Assembly: GCA_023101725.1 (NCBI GenBank)
Contig: JALJCO010009116.1
Span: forward strand, 62,001-126,000
Source of the DNA: Atherinomorus stipes
Taxonomy: Eukaryota; Chordata; Actinopteri; Atheriniformes; Atherinidae
Length of the DNA stretch: 64,000 nt
Direction: 5' to 3'
The notes beneath the pieces are model-generated. The model made no database searches. It worked only from the letters and a program-made list of their open reading frames with translations, and was not told the origin of the DNA. Both the position numbers and the translations under genes were made by a program. The stretch's first letter is position 1. Each line of letters begins with the position of its first letter. Below, piece by piece: positions 52,140-63,117 of the stretch.

Positions 52140-53272
52140 AGGATTATCACGCTTCCGTGTTCCGAACTTCCGGTTTGAAACACTTAGACGGCCCACTTCC
52201 AGCCCAGTTCAATGTCCCTGCTTTACTTCGTAGATAACGTGAATAAACGCCAACCCTACTGAAATTTTCCCGGATTCCAGACTGAAGTGATACTAAGGAA
52301 GAAGTTGATCAAAGCGATTCTCCAGAGTGAAGGGCCGAACTTTATACTAAAACAACGTAGCATGTTTGTTTGTAGCCGGTGGGGCACAACACCGGCATGC
52401 TAGCATTAGCCAGCTAGCGTTTACCGACGTGCTTAACTTTGTGCGTCTTAAAACACACATACATCTGAAAATCGGGTCTGTACCCCCTGTTTCCAGTGGA
52501 ACAACTGGGGACTGCCAAGAAAGGAGACGCTTTCAGATGCTTGTGTTTTCAGCCGCACAAAGTTAGGCACGTCATCGAGCTGGCTAATGCTAGCCTGCTA
52601 ACAGTAGTCCGCCAGCTACTACTCTGCTAAACTTTGAGAATCAGATAAACGCTAATGCCAAGTTTTCATTCCAGACTGAAGTGATGCTAAGGAAGAAGTG
52701 GATCAAAACGACCGATTCGCCGCGGTGAAGGACCGAACTTTATAATAAAACGACACACGTTTGTTTGTAGCCGGCAGTCTGCACAGTCGTGTTAGCAGGT
52801 TAGCATTAGCCAGCTCGATGACGTGCCTAACTTTGTGCGGCTGAAAACACACAAGCATCTGAAAGCATCTCCTTTTCTTGGCAGTCCCCAGTTGTTCCAC
52901 TGGAAACAGGGAGGTACAGACCTGATTTTCAGATGTTTGTGTGTTTTAAGACGCACAATGTTAAGCACGTCAGTAAACGCTAGCTGGCTATTGCTAGCAT
53001 GCTGTGAAGTGCCGGTGTCGTGCGGTGTTGTGCCCCACCGGCGACAAACAAACGTGTGTTTTATTATAAAGTTCGGCCCTTCACCGCGGCGAATCGATCG
53101 CTTTGATCGAGCTTTTGATCCAGTATCACTTCAGTCTGGAATGAAAACTTAAGTATGTTTGGAGTTTATACGATTTAAACAGTATAACAGAGCAGAAACG
53201 GCTGATGTTAACATGGCCCGGAAGAGGAAGTGTCAAAATACCGGGAAGTTCCGGTAAGCGTGATAATCCCCT
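52140..53272. mobile_element. Compound palindrome of four alternating half-units, 1.13 kb
   Basis: The outer ends GGATTATCACGCTTCCG and, at the right, AAGCGTGATAATCC are inverted. Within them the half-unit CCAGACTGAAGTGAT...AAGTTCGG..TTTGTTTGTAGCCGG...GCATTAGCCAGCT...CTTTGTGCG..CTTAAAACACACA appears forward at about 52278-52480, reversed and shortened at about 52525-52605, forward again at about 52672-52870, and reversed at about 52925-53146. The spacers CAGTGGAACAACTGGGGACT (52495) and its reverse complement (52888) also pair. The element can fold as two hairpins or one large one. No protein is encoded. Confidence 0.85.
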
Positions 53273-53275
53273 TTG

Positions 53276-54537
53276 TTTAGCCTCCAGCGACACACAGCTA
53301 CCTTCCTCCATGGTAAAACAGGAGCTTTTAATAAATATTATACCACTGTCTTGTAGCTAACTACTGTGCTAGTTGGCGTTAGCGTCTTACTTTGGAACAA
53401 ACATTTTCTTCAGCTCCTTGTTCAGCCTAATTCAGCTGCGAGTGAGGTCTCCCACATCGTTTAATCCAAGTTTCAAGCTGTTTGATCCATCATCCATGCC
53501 GTTTAATCCATATTCCACATCTCTCCACTTATGCTTTTTGGGTTGGCCTTTGAGAAGGCAAAAAATGCAAACGATCTGGATATGTGTCATCAGACCTGAA
53601 AATCCCGTCTATGGAAGTAAAGTTTGCCAGAAAGATTTTGAACTAATAACTATATTAACTACATTAAACTCATAACTACGAGTGATTCATTGCTAACTTG
53701 GTGCCGTGGATCCACCAAACAAGCTTGCTCAGAGAGAGGACACAGACTTAATGACAGATTTAAGCTTTGTGGCTGGTGCAACAGTTTGTGTGCAGAAACT
53801 GCTGTGATGAGTTTAATAAGGTGTGGGATGAAAGGGGGATGGAGGGAGGGAGAAACGTGGCTTGCACACTGTCTATTTCTTCCCACCCACAAGTTTGGGT
53901 GCATAGTATTCTGCGCATGTATTACAAAGAGATTTATCAGAATGTTGTGTAATTGGAACAGGTTTGCTGTGTTGGTTGATGTTAAACTCATTAAGCACTG
54001 ACATCATACTGAGTTCTTGAACGGCAGTTTGTGGACCCCCGCTGGTTATTTTCTGCTCCCCGATTAGATCTGTGCCGACTCTGACTTCTCCCTCTTCTCT
54101 GCTGGCTGCAGACGTGTTGGGATCGGAGCTTTGAGGAGAATAATGTGTTTATTTAGCTGGATCCTCAGATTAGAAGTGTTCCCGCCCCTTGTCTGTCATT
54201 TTGCATCCCAAATATTGCAGCGAACTTGATCTGCATCAGTTTTGGAGAAATGGAGCCAGACAATCAATCAGCAGTTTGTTTTGACTGAACCGCTGTGACA
54301 TGACGTACACGCGTGAGATGCTACGTTCATGTCTGGCATAGAAATCACTTCCTCTTCCTCTTCTTCACAGTCAAAGGGATGCATTTAGGTACAGTACCGA
54401 AACATGGCACCGTTTAATTTTACGTGAATTTACTCGGTGTTACTGATGGAATTTGGTAGGTACCAATAAAAGTGCTAAATCCAGCAACCGTCTCGATGCG
54501 CTCGTATGCTGAACTAGTTATAGAATTGCTCCAAATA
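53276..54537. other. No supported gene
   Basis: Anonymous DNA. The 100-110-residue frames at 53373-53675 and 53659-54001 overlap on both strands and have no domain or codon signal that I can defend. Confidence 0.4.
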
Positions 54538-55037
54538 CAGTTATCCTCAAAATTATTCATACACTCCAATTAAAGAAAATGCTGAATTCACAATAGTTAT
54601 TAAAATAACAAAAATTGGAAAATTAATAATAAATTAAAATGTACAAAATTATAATTTAGTGAAATACAATTTTGCTGTTGAATTTTAATTGAAAATAATA
54701 ATAATAATAATAAGACAAATAAAACTGTCCCAGACCCATTAGAACACCTTTCCCATGAACAGTGGACCAAAATACCTGTCAACAGGTGCATACATCTGAT
54801 TGGACGTTGCAGAAAACACCTGATTGCAGTGATTATCTCAAAGTGTTGCTCAACAAAATGTTTGTTCAGGAGCCTCATCGTGCATGTTTTTTGTTTGTTT
54901 GTTTTTAATATTCTGTTAAACCACAATTCAAAATCAATGTCACGATTTTCACAAAACTGTTATGCATTACTACTTTGTTCCAGTTGATTTTTTCCCCTTA
55001 TTTATTAGGAAGGTATGAATAATTTTGAGGACAACTG
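54538..55037 (+). mobile_element. Tc1/mariner-like MITE, family T, full-length, 500 bp
   Basis: Ends CAGTTATCCTCAAAATTATT and AATAATTTTGAGGACAACTG are inverted over about 25 bp. The left flank is TA; the right flank is AA, so the expected TA duplication has one mismatch. Internal landmarks: an (AAT)n run (54694-54712), CCTGTCAACAGGTG and ACACCTGATTGCAGTGA. Reference copy for 15722-16110 and 40477-42344. Confidence 0.87.
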
Positions 55038-55039
55038 AA

Positions 55040-55280
55040 TGTCCTTAAAATTATCCAGCTGACCCAAAATGCCTCATCAAACTATCTGATGAAAATGAGT
55101 AGCAGAGATCATTTTCTCAAATTTCATGTTCTTTCCATTATATCCAAAAGAGAATTAAAATTCTTCTCATGTAGAAAGCTGTTACACACCAAGCTCCATA
55201 AGATCTTAAAGATCTGAGTTATCTTGAAAGAACTTCATATCCCAGCATTCCTTTCAGAGTCATGTGACTACGGTGCAGCT
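55040..55280 (+). pseudogene. Possible L2-like LINE C-terminal remnant
   Basis: Plus-strand reading gives QLTQNASSNYLMKMSSRDHF and LSIISKRELKF. It loosely follows the LxQNAAARLLTxxxxxDHI...SLHWLPIKxRIxFK pattern of L2-type LINE C-termini. Highly decayed. Confidence 0.35.
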
Positions 55281-56194
55281 GCTGCTGCTACAGACTGACT
55301 TGCTTTGAAGCTGCTTATAATATGTCTGGTTTTAAGTTGTTGGTTAAGTTACCAACTTGTCAGATACATTAGAATTAGCCACATGTTGCTAATACCTGCT
55401 AGCATCTGATATCTGGCAGCCAGATGTCCAAAATGAACTACTCTGGCTGAGTTAAGGAGATTTTGGGATCTTTGCTCTCAGAGCTGAATATAGTTGTATC
55501 TCTCAGAATATGAAAGATGCAACCTCACAGTTATCTGCATATATCAGTATTGGTTGATATCGGATATCGGAATTTAAGAGTTGGACAATATCGATAAAAA
55601 GCCTATATTGAACATCCTTAGTATTTAGATACTGTAAACAATCTTCATTCTGAGTCCGTGGTGGTTTTAGCTATCCTCTTAATGAAGCATTTTTTTTAGT
55701 ATTGGCCTGATTTTGCATTTTATTTATACATCACTGGTTGGACACTTCAGTCTGGAGCACCATCCACTTACAAACCAGATAAAGATATCAAAAAAATTGT
55801 TTCAAGCCGTCACGGGAGTGTGCACAAACTTAAGCTACAACATTGTTTACTCCACTGATAAAGTCTTTTTCTTCATAGTTACACTTTTTAGTGTCTTTCA
55901 GTTGATCTGGATCGTTTGCTGATGGCAGAAGAATCCATAACTATCGCTTACAGTGTTTGAATTTACCGCGACCGTCTTCTTCCTGTATCAAAACTGTGGA
56001 TGTAGCGTTATTTGACGTCACGTCCGCAGGGCAGCGCGGGAAATTCAGACACCGAATCACAGCGCATGAAGCAACACACAGCCTGTTCAAGGCAACGGAG
56101 AGAGACGTGGGGGCTCGTTCTCTTTGGTTTTTAACGCTTCATCAACGATTAGCATTAAAAACTGGACATGCTTGTTTATTCTGTCACAATTCAT
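55281..56194. other. No supported gene; hAT-like fragment at 55540-55620
   Basis: GGTTGATATCGGATATCGG (55552-55570) resembles hAT MITE sub-terminal sequence. The rest is anonymous. Confidence 0.35.
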
Positions 56195-56250
56195 GCCCCT
56201 AGCTCCTTTAAATGGAGTGTGTCTAAACTTTTGGCCCATACTGTAGGTAT
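56195..56250. repeat. Tc1-like terminal repeat fragment
   Basis: GTGTCTAAACTTTTGGCCCA followed by TACTGTA is close to the TACAGTRxxxGCCAAAAGTTTxxACAC ends of Tc1-type elements. No partner end was found within the neighbourhood. Confidence 0.45.
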
Positions 56251-56678
56251 GTCCATTTCAAACATCGTTGTTCGTCTGCCCCCTCATACTTTAATGTGTC
56301 TTATGTTACCATGCTAATCAAGTCAATAATCCACTAGTAAGAAGTGAGTTCAGAGTTCACTTTGCAATTTGATGTCAGTTTCAGACTCTGATTAGTGGTG
56401 GTAATGAACCACCATAAAGTTATTTATGGTCAGCATCCACATCAGTGCTACAAAATCCACATCGGATGATCCTTAGTTAAGGTCCTTTCTAAGGGTTAAA
56501 TTTTTTAAACTTAGTTTCTTCTCTCCCTTTTTTAAGTTAAGTCTCTAACTTAAAAACTGGACTTGGGTATCATTTTAATGGCAACTGACATTTGTTATGC
56601 ATATTCCTGATGTTGCCATTGTTGTGCACCACCTGGGGGCTGAAAAACCACACTTCATGACTTTCACAATGCTCAAGT

Positions 56679-56725
56679 ATAATAATAATAATAATAATAA
56701 TATTGTTATTATTATTATTATTATA
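56679..56725. repeat. (AAT)n/(ATT)n inverted microsatellite
   Basis: An AATAATAAT run turns into a TTATTATTATTAT run around 56703, producing a simple-sequence palindrome. Confidence 0.9.
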
Positions 56726-56960
56726 CATTTTGTTTGAGAGGTGCCTTATCAAAGCACCCAAGGACACTGTACAGGCAGATAAAACATTAAAACAGTAAAA
56801 CGTAACAGACACCACAAAAACAGAAAACAACACAGACATTGGATTGGTCCACATAGAATAAGGAGAGTTTTAAGTCTGTAGATATAAAGACGGAGGGAAT
56901 TTGACATATGGGGAGCAGAACGACTAAATTAGCCTTTGCTAGGGGCGCCAAAGTGCAAAA
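56726..56960. repeat. Possible retroposon body with L2-like simple-repeat end
   Basis: It follows the ATT run with GGTGCCTTATCAAAGCACCC and AAGGACACTGTACAGGCAG, which look like a minus-strand repeat with an (ATT)n tail. No pol III boxes were found, so no class is assigned. Confidence 0.3.
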
Positions 56961-57951
56961 ATGTTCCAAAACTCACTGGTGCTGCTTTGATTTTGCTAAA
57001 TAAGTATGTTTATCAATGTCATGGTTATATGGTCATCAGTTAATATCATAACTATATTATGGAATGATCTTGTGCTCTGTGGTCCTCACAATCTCACATT
57101 TCCACCTCATTTCATCTGGTTTTTGTCAGGTAAACTAATCCCATGGTGATGTTTTGTGAAAATCTTTTTACATATCTATCACAACTCAGGTCTCTGCATA
57201 AGGAATACGGTTATAAAAATGAGTTAAAGATTTTCATTCCAAATGAAAGAGTCAGATGACTATGGGTTTATTTAAAGTGACAGAAAATGCTCCCACACAG
57301 CCATATGTTTATCTCTGGTGGGCAAGAAGTGATGTTTGAAAAGAGGTAGAGTAACAAAGGGATAAAGGGAGAAGTAATCATTGGACAGACTCCAGAGAGG
57401 CAGGTTTTGTGTGCAAATCAATGCAAGTAAATCAGAGTCTCAATCACACACAAACACACCTACAGGCTTTTTCTTTATTAGCAGTGGTTCAGCAAGATGT
57501 AAGAAATTGTAAAGAAACACTAACTCAGAAACCTCACAGATGAGTGAGCACAATGGTATTGACAATGTTTATTTCAGACCACTGATGCATCTCGTGGTAG
57601 ATTCTGCTCGGTGAGATGGAGAGAGACATTTCTCACACAGCAGGAGGAAATATATGGTTCTAATGCCGTCTGAAACAATGCACCCCTCTCATTTCTGGTC
57701 TCTGCATGGAACATAAACCTGCTTGCATGAAATACTTTGTGTGGCTAAACTTAGGTGACATTGTAAATAATAGGATCACATTTTTTTTTTTTAAACTTTG
57801 GTCACTGCTGGTTTTTATTTCCCAATAGGTCTAATTAACCAAAAACTAAATATGTCAAGTATTTCACCTGTGAACTATTGTGCGCACCAGAAACCTGCAA
57901 CTGCCAGTATTTCCAAAAGACTTCACAGAATAAAAAGCCCGAAGCATGGTG
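56961..57951. other. No supported gene
   Basis: Anonymous AT-rich DNA with a T-run at 57780-57793. Confidence 0.4.
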
Positions 57952-58111
57952 TTATCCCATGATTAAATGGACATTATCAGTGGTTATCAGCCCATTCGTA
58001 TGGGACAGTAGGACCTACTGTGCCTCCTAGCAGGTCCAGTAGGCTGTTATGATCTATTCACATCACTGATCAATGAGCCACTGATAATATCCATTTAATC
58101 GTGTGATAAAA
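57952..58111. repeat. Small inverted repeat, about 33-bp arms
   Basis: TTATCCCATGATTAAATGGA plus CATTATCAGTGG (57952-57983) pairs with CCACTGATAATATCCATTTA and ATCGTGTGATAAAA (58078-58111). About 95 bp separate the arms. MITE or foldback candidate; no target duplication found. Confidence 0.65.
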
Positions 58112-58457
58112 TTTGCAGCAGGTGTGCATATTTAGCTATTTTTAAAAGTTATTATTACTTTTCATGTTGTTTGTGTATGTTGCTGTTATTTGAGTGACTA
58201 GTGTTAATTTAGTCTTTTCCTTAATGGGAGGGTATTACCAGGAGCGGAGGTACTGGGCTGGCCAATCACTGGCCATCCCCATGCTTTGACTAAAAAAAAC
58301 AAACAAACTGGGAGGCACTCAAGCAGTTACAGAGACTCCAAGCTTCTTCCAAACCACTTTTCCTTCATATTTTAGACATTATAGCTACCCCATGCAGTTG
58401 GAAATTTTATATATACATATATATAAAACACACACACACTGTTTGTGTGTGTATATA
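58112..58457. other. No recognised feature
   Basis: AT-rich spacer ending in TATATACATATATATA and ACACACAC runs next to the Tc1 insertion site. Confidence 0.4.
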
Positions 58458-58667
58458 CAGGTACTACCCCAAAAATTTGAATATCCTGAAAAAGTTCATG
58501 TATTTCTGTAATTCAACTTGAAAGGTGCAATTTACATATTGTTTAGACAAATAATATGTGAATCAATATATTTCAAGCTTTTGTTTGTTTGGATGTTGCT
58601 GATTAGAAGTTGCAGCTTTAGAAAACCTTAAATTCAAAAACTCAAAAATTTAGAATACTGTGAAAAG

Positions 58668-58911
58668 GGGTGTTGGTAGCGTAGTGGGCTTTGGTGCGAT
58701 GGACCCGGGTTCGAGTCCCCGACATGACCCCTAGGTGAACCACTGTGGACCCCTGAGCAAGGTCCTTAACCCCACCAACTGCTCCCCGGGCACTTTAAGT
58801 AGCAGCCCACTGCTCTCTGATACTTACAGTACAGAGATGGGTAAAATGCAGAGCCCTAATTTCCCCTTGGGGATCTTACCAGTATAACAAAAAATCAAAC
58901 AAACAAACAAA
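58668..58911 (+). mobile_element. tRNA-derived SINE, family 1, plus orientation
   Basis: Head GGGTGTTGGTAGCGTAGTGG, B box GGGTTCGAGTCCCCG, body CAAGGTCCTTAACCCC and CTGCTCCCCGGGC, tail AGTATAAC followed by A/C-rich AAACAAACAAAC. AAAAG flanks both sides (58663-58667, 58912-58916). The sister Tc1 copy shows the unoccupied site (GTGAAAAGCTCCAGTATTG, reversed, about 32230-32250). High similarity to the copy at 2757-3000. Confidence 0.93.
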
Positions 58912-59031
58912 AAAAGCTCCAGTATTGTAGGTTCAGAGTGTCACATTCTAATCGGTTAAGTAATCCAAAACACCTCCATAAGTACCCTGAGGCTTTAAAA
59001 AGTCTCTCTTGGTTTAGAAGAATTCACAACC

Positions 59032-59698
59032 ATGGGGAAGATGCTGATCTGACAGTTGTGCAGAAAACCATCATCGACTCCCTGCACAAGGTGGAAAGAC
59101 ACAAAAAGTGATAGCAAAAGAAGCTGGATGTTCTCTGAGTGCTGTCTCAAAGCACATTAATGGACAGTTAAGTGGAAGGAAGAAGTGTGGAAGAAAACGG
59201 TGTACAAGCCCGAGGGCTGATTACAGCCTGGAGAAGATGGTCAGGAAAGAGCCTTTCAAAAGTGTGGAGGACTTCATCAGGAATGGACCTGTGAGCTTCA
59301 TCAAGTCCAGCATAAATGCAGCCGTCTACCAGGACATTTTGGAGCACTTCATGCTTGCTTCAGTGGACCAGCTGTATGAGGATGCAGACTTCATCTTCCA
59401 GCAAGACTTGGCACCTGCCCACACTGCCAAAAGTACAAAATCCTGGTTCAACAACCATGGCATCACCATGCTGGACTGGCCCACAAACTCACCTGACCTG
59501 AACCCCATCAAAAACATGTGGGGTATTGTCAAGAGAAAGCTTAACGGAAAGAGACCAAATAATAAAGAAGAGCTCAAGGCTGTGATTGAAGCATGTTCGT
59601 CTTCCATAACAGCTGAGATATGCCACAAGCTGGTAGCATCCATGCCACGCCGGGTTAAGGCAGTCACTCAAGCAAAAGGGTCCCCAACAAAGTACTAA
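59032..59698 (+). pseudogene. Tc1 transposase, internally deleted pseudogene
   Basis: ATG at 59032 is followed after a one-base loss by LTVVQKTIIDSLHK. A second shift brings in the longest open part, 59108-59698: VIAKEAGCSLSAVSKHINGQ (helix-turn-helix) and LSGRKKCGRKRC. KSVEDFIRNGPVSFIKSSIN marks the deletion of about 130 residues, which removes the first catalytic Asp. ADFIFQQDLAPAHTAKSTKS holds the second Asp. The third catalytic residue is lost too: NPIKNMWG replaces NPIENxWG. Ends SMPRRVKAVTQAKGSPTKY. A full Tc1 transposase is about 340 residues. Confidence 0.88.
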
Positions 59699-59928
59699 GT
59701 ACAGATGCAAGATTTTACTTTAGGAGGCCTGACTTTTTTGTATTTAAAGTCCTTTTTAAATTGATTTCATGCAATATTCAAATTTTTTGAGTTTTAGAAT
59801 TTGAGGTTTTCTTAAGCTGCAAGTCTTTATGAGCAACATTAAAACAAATAAAAGCTTGAAATATATTGATTTGCATATTATTTGTCTATACAATATGTAA
59901 ATTGCACCTTTTAAGTTGAATATGTATA

Positions 59929-59939
59929 TATCTATATAC

Positions 59940-59975
<36 letters not shown>

Positions 59976-59990
59976 ATACATATGTATGTA
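59929..59990. repeat. TA-rich microsatellite
   Basis: TATATACATATATATA-type run between two Tc1 elements. It supplies the TA target of the second. Confidence 0.9.
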
Positions 59991-60897
59991 AAGGGGTTAG
60001 ACAATGAAACTGAAACACCTGTCATTTTAGTGTGGGAGGTTTCATGGCTAAATTAGACCAGCCTGATGGCAAATATTCATTAATTGCACATTGCACCAGT
60101 AAGAGCAGAGAGTGAAGGTTCAATTAGCAGAGTCAAAGCACAGTTTTGCTCAAAACATTGCAATGCATACAACATTGTATCAGAGTTCAAAAGAGGACAA
60201 ATTGTTAGTGCATGTCTTGCTGGCGTTTCTGTGACCAAGACAAGTCTTTGTGATGTATCAAGAGCCACAGTATCCAGGGTAATGTCAGCATACCACCAAG
60301 GACGGACCACATCCAACAGGATTAACTGTGGACGCAAGAGGAAGCTGTCTGAACGTGATGTTCGGGTGCTAACCCAGATTGTATCCAAAAAACGTAAAAC
60401 CACAGCTGCCCAAATCACAGCATTCGCTTGGCCCAGGACAGGTGCTAGATGGGCCAAGGACTACTGAACCATTCTGGAGGACCATGTGCATCCAAAGGTT
60501 CAAACATTGTATCCTGAAGGTGGTGCAGTGTATCAGGATGACAATGCACAAATACACATAGCAAGACTGATGAAAGATTGGTTTGATGAACATGAAAGTG
60601 AAGCTGAACATCTCCCATGGTCTGCAAAGTCACCAGATCTAAATATTATTGAGCCACTTTGGGGAGTTTTGGAGGAGCGAGTCAGGAAACGTTTTCCTCC
60701 ACCAGCATCACGTAGTGACCTGGCCACTATCCTGCAAGAAGTATGGCTTAAAATCCCTCTGACCACTGTTCAGGACTCGTATATGTCATTTCCAAGACGA
60801 ACTTTCGCTGTATTGGCTGCAAAAGGAGGCCCCACACTATACTAGTAAATTATTGTGGTCTAAAACCAAGTGTTTCAGTTTCATTGTCTAACCCCTG
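59991..60897 (+). mobile_element. Tc1/mariner element, family E, 907 bp, both ends intact
   Basis: Ends AAGGGGTTAGACAATGAAAC and GTTTCATTGTCTAACCCCTG are inverted, continuing through TGAAACAC, and TA flanks both sides (59989-59990, 60898-60899). It contains one internally deleted transposase gene. The first base of the left end differs from the right-end partner. Confidence 0.92.
60084..60845 (+). pseudogene. Tc1/mariner transposase pseudogene, internal deletion
   Basis: The N-terminal part (to 60467) has NIVSEFKRGQIVSACLAGVS and VSRATVSRVMSAYHQGRTTS (first HTH), then NRINCGRKRKLSERDVRVL and IVSKKRKTTAAQIT (second HTH). A deletion and frameshift follow. From 60486: LYPEGGAVYQDDNAQIHIAR (second catalytic Asp) and SAKSPDLNIIEPLWGVLEER (catalytic Glu, intact), ending FAVLAAKGGPTLY. 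The first Asp region is missing. Both DNA-binding motifs and two of the three catalytic residues survive. Confidence 0.9.
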
Positions 60898-60902
60898 TAT
60901 AT

Positions 60903-61303
60903 TACGGCTGTCAAAAAATTAATCCAAAATTAATCCTATTGTCAAACAAGAGATGTCCTTTTTAATTACTACTGCTATATGCAGAAAACACATTAACTTT
61001 TGTTTTACATCTTAAAGGCTAAAACCAAGCTACACATCAGTGAGTAGTCCAGGACTCAGACCTGAATTTCAGCTTCACATTAGGACAGTTGTGAAGTCAG
61101 CGTGTGTGGACGTATCAGCAGCATTCTGGACTAAACTGCAGCTGTCTGAAGGACTATAGGGAGACATGTAAGGACAGGGTTTCAGTAGTTTAGTCTACTA
61201 AAGATAAATGCAGAATTCCTGGTGAGACACCTTTATCCCTAAATGTGTTCTAGAAATGAAAAAAGCAATGTAATTAATCAGGATTAATTTTTTGACAGCC
61301 CTA
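60903..61303. mobile_element. hAT-type MITE, 401 bp
   Basis: Ends TACGGCTGTCAAAAAATTAA and TTAATTTTTTGACAGCCCTA are inverted. Flanking 8-mers CTGTATAT (60895-60902) and ATGCATAT (61304-61311) match at six of eight. The left target copy includes the last three bases of the Tc1 element, so this MITE was inserted after it. Confidence 0.75.
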
Positions 61304-61304
61304 A

Positions 61305-61341
<37 letters not shown>

Positions 61342-61344
<3 letters not shown>

Positions 61345-61400
61345 GGCTGTCAAAAAAATTGTTTGTCCACTAGATGGAGCTCTGACTCCATTTAATCCTC
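61342..61400. mobile_element. Left-end fragment of an hAT-type MITE
   Basis: TAGGGCTGTCAAAAAAATTG repeats the left end of the element at 60903, after a TA-rich run (61305-61341). No right end was found before the next hAT element at 61600. Confidence 0.5.
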
Positions 61401-61599
61401 AGTCCTCACTGATGTCCTCTCACTAACTACAGCAGGGAACCACAGCCAGGCAACACTAGTTGCTCATAACAGTTTGACTGATTACAATTACTTATGCCTT
61501 GTTTGTGTTAGCAAAAACATTGCTGTGGTTATGCCGACCTAGCATAGCGTTAGCTAACAGCTTAAAAGCCAGGTAAGTTACTGCAAAATAAAACATAAG

Positions 61600-63109
61600 T
61601 AGGGCTGTAACGATACCCGTATCGAAATCGAAATCGCGACACTCAGAGCCGCGATCCTGTCTCGCGGTGGGAGAAGGCAGGATCGCGACACCCTCCAAGC
61701 CCAGTTCAGATGCTCTAAAACTCCTCAGATCACAGAAAACTATTTGACTTTTTCCCATCGGGCTACAGACTATTGTAGCATTCAGTCGCTAACCAGACAA
61801 CACGTCTGTCTTAAAGGCACCAGGTAAAGTGTCACGTTTGTTTCCTGTAACTTGTCAGATTTCCATCGGTACCTGGGATGAGTCACTCGCGCGCATCCAG
61901 CTCGGGAGTTTGTGATGAGGAGCGATGGCAGGTCTGCAGACACTGAGACCAGTGAAAGAACAGGAGGAGCGGACCCTGCTCGTGTTCGGCAGGCCAGACG
62001 CACGTAGGATGTCAAGTTGGACCGAGCGCGTGGACAGCCGGTGGTGGACGCGTCGCAGGATGGTGGGGAAGCCACCGCTGCTCCGCTGCTGGTTTAGGTG
62101 TTTTTATTTGCTGTGACTTGTGATGGTAAATCAGCGGTGATCTTGTCCTGACCAGCCCCAGCTTGGAGTGCTGAGTCCTGGCCGGTCCCTCACCGCAGGT
62201 CGCTCCGTCCTCCGAGCGCGAAGAGGAGGACCAGTGTCGGTATGTGAGGGACTTCCCGTGAAAGCCGCCAAGACTACCAACAGGATACCGCTCGTGTGCG
62301 CGCCGCGTGTGTGAAGAAATAAACCAATAAAAAAAAAGAATTAATCAATTGATTAATCCTCGATCCAGCCTTAACAAATAAGATCAATAACGGCGGATCC
62401 CTGTGGAGCAGTGAAAGCATCCAGACGCCTCTTCCCTTTGATTTAACTTTGAACAGCTGATTTTCAGCATGTTGGAGTTTCCAGCAATGCAACTGAAAAT
62501 AAGTTGTTCCAGCCAACGGGAAAGTGACGTCTGAATGCTTTCCTCCTCTCTGAGACGCGCTGCTAAGTCATGATTATGTTGGGGTTAACATCAGCTCATG
62601 CTCGGCCATCATAACGCCACCATCTCCCGACATCTTCCCGTTTAAATTCTCCTCTGCAGGGATCAGAGAGCAGCCTCTCACCTGACATGTGGACATGATT
62701 CTGTCCCTGAAGAAGAACTCCAGCTTTAAATCAACAGGTTTGATGTAGAAAGCTGTCAAGGATTTATTTGTTATTTAACTTCATTTTTGATTAACAGCAC
62801 AGTTCAATTATTTTTATTTTTCAAAAGCATTATTTTATTAGAGAAAAGAGAAATGTTTCATCCTCGGTTAATAATTCAATAATTTTGATTATTATCTTCA
62901 GCTATGTTCCGTCCATTTTTTACATTAAGTTAAATGTTATCAATGCCATTTAAATAAAATACTTAAAATAGTAAAAGTAAAATTTAAAAAAACAAAACAC
63001 ATTTTTTTAAATTAGGAAAAAAAATTTTTAAATCGTTATGTGTATCGAATCGTGGGTCAAAAATCGTGATACGAATCGAATCGTGAGTTGGTGTATCGTT
63101 ACAGCCCTA
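61600..63109. mobile_element. Non-autonomous hAT element, 1.5 kb, copy 2, perfect TSD
   Basis: Same ends and same interior as 13341-14844, in the same orientation. Perfect 8-bp duplication AACATAAG at 61592-61599 and 63110-63117. It differs by a six-base repeat near the left end (ATCGAAATCGAAATCGCG) and scattered substitutions. The 63-residue frame at 61925-62116 corresponds to the one at 13660-13851; five differences were seen, two changing an amino acid, which does not argue for selection on protein. Confidence 0.93.
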
Positions 63110-63117
63110 AACATAAG

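Larger units (their letters stand above)
58458..59928 (+). mobile_element. Tc1-type element, family C, internally deleted, plus copy with SINE
   Basis: Starts CAGGTACTACCCCAAAAATT after TA. The long inverted repeat of about 200 bp (58458-58662) pairs with 59762-59928, reversed. The outer 60 bp of the right arm is replaced by TA-rich repeat. It contains a transposase remnant and, within the left arm, the SINE at 58668-58911. Same family and same internal deletion as 31420-32445. Confidence 0.88.
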
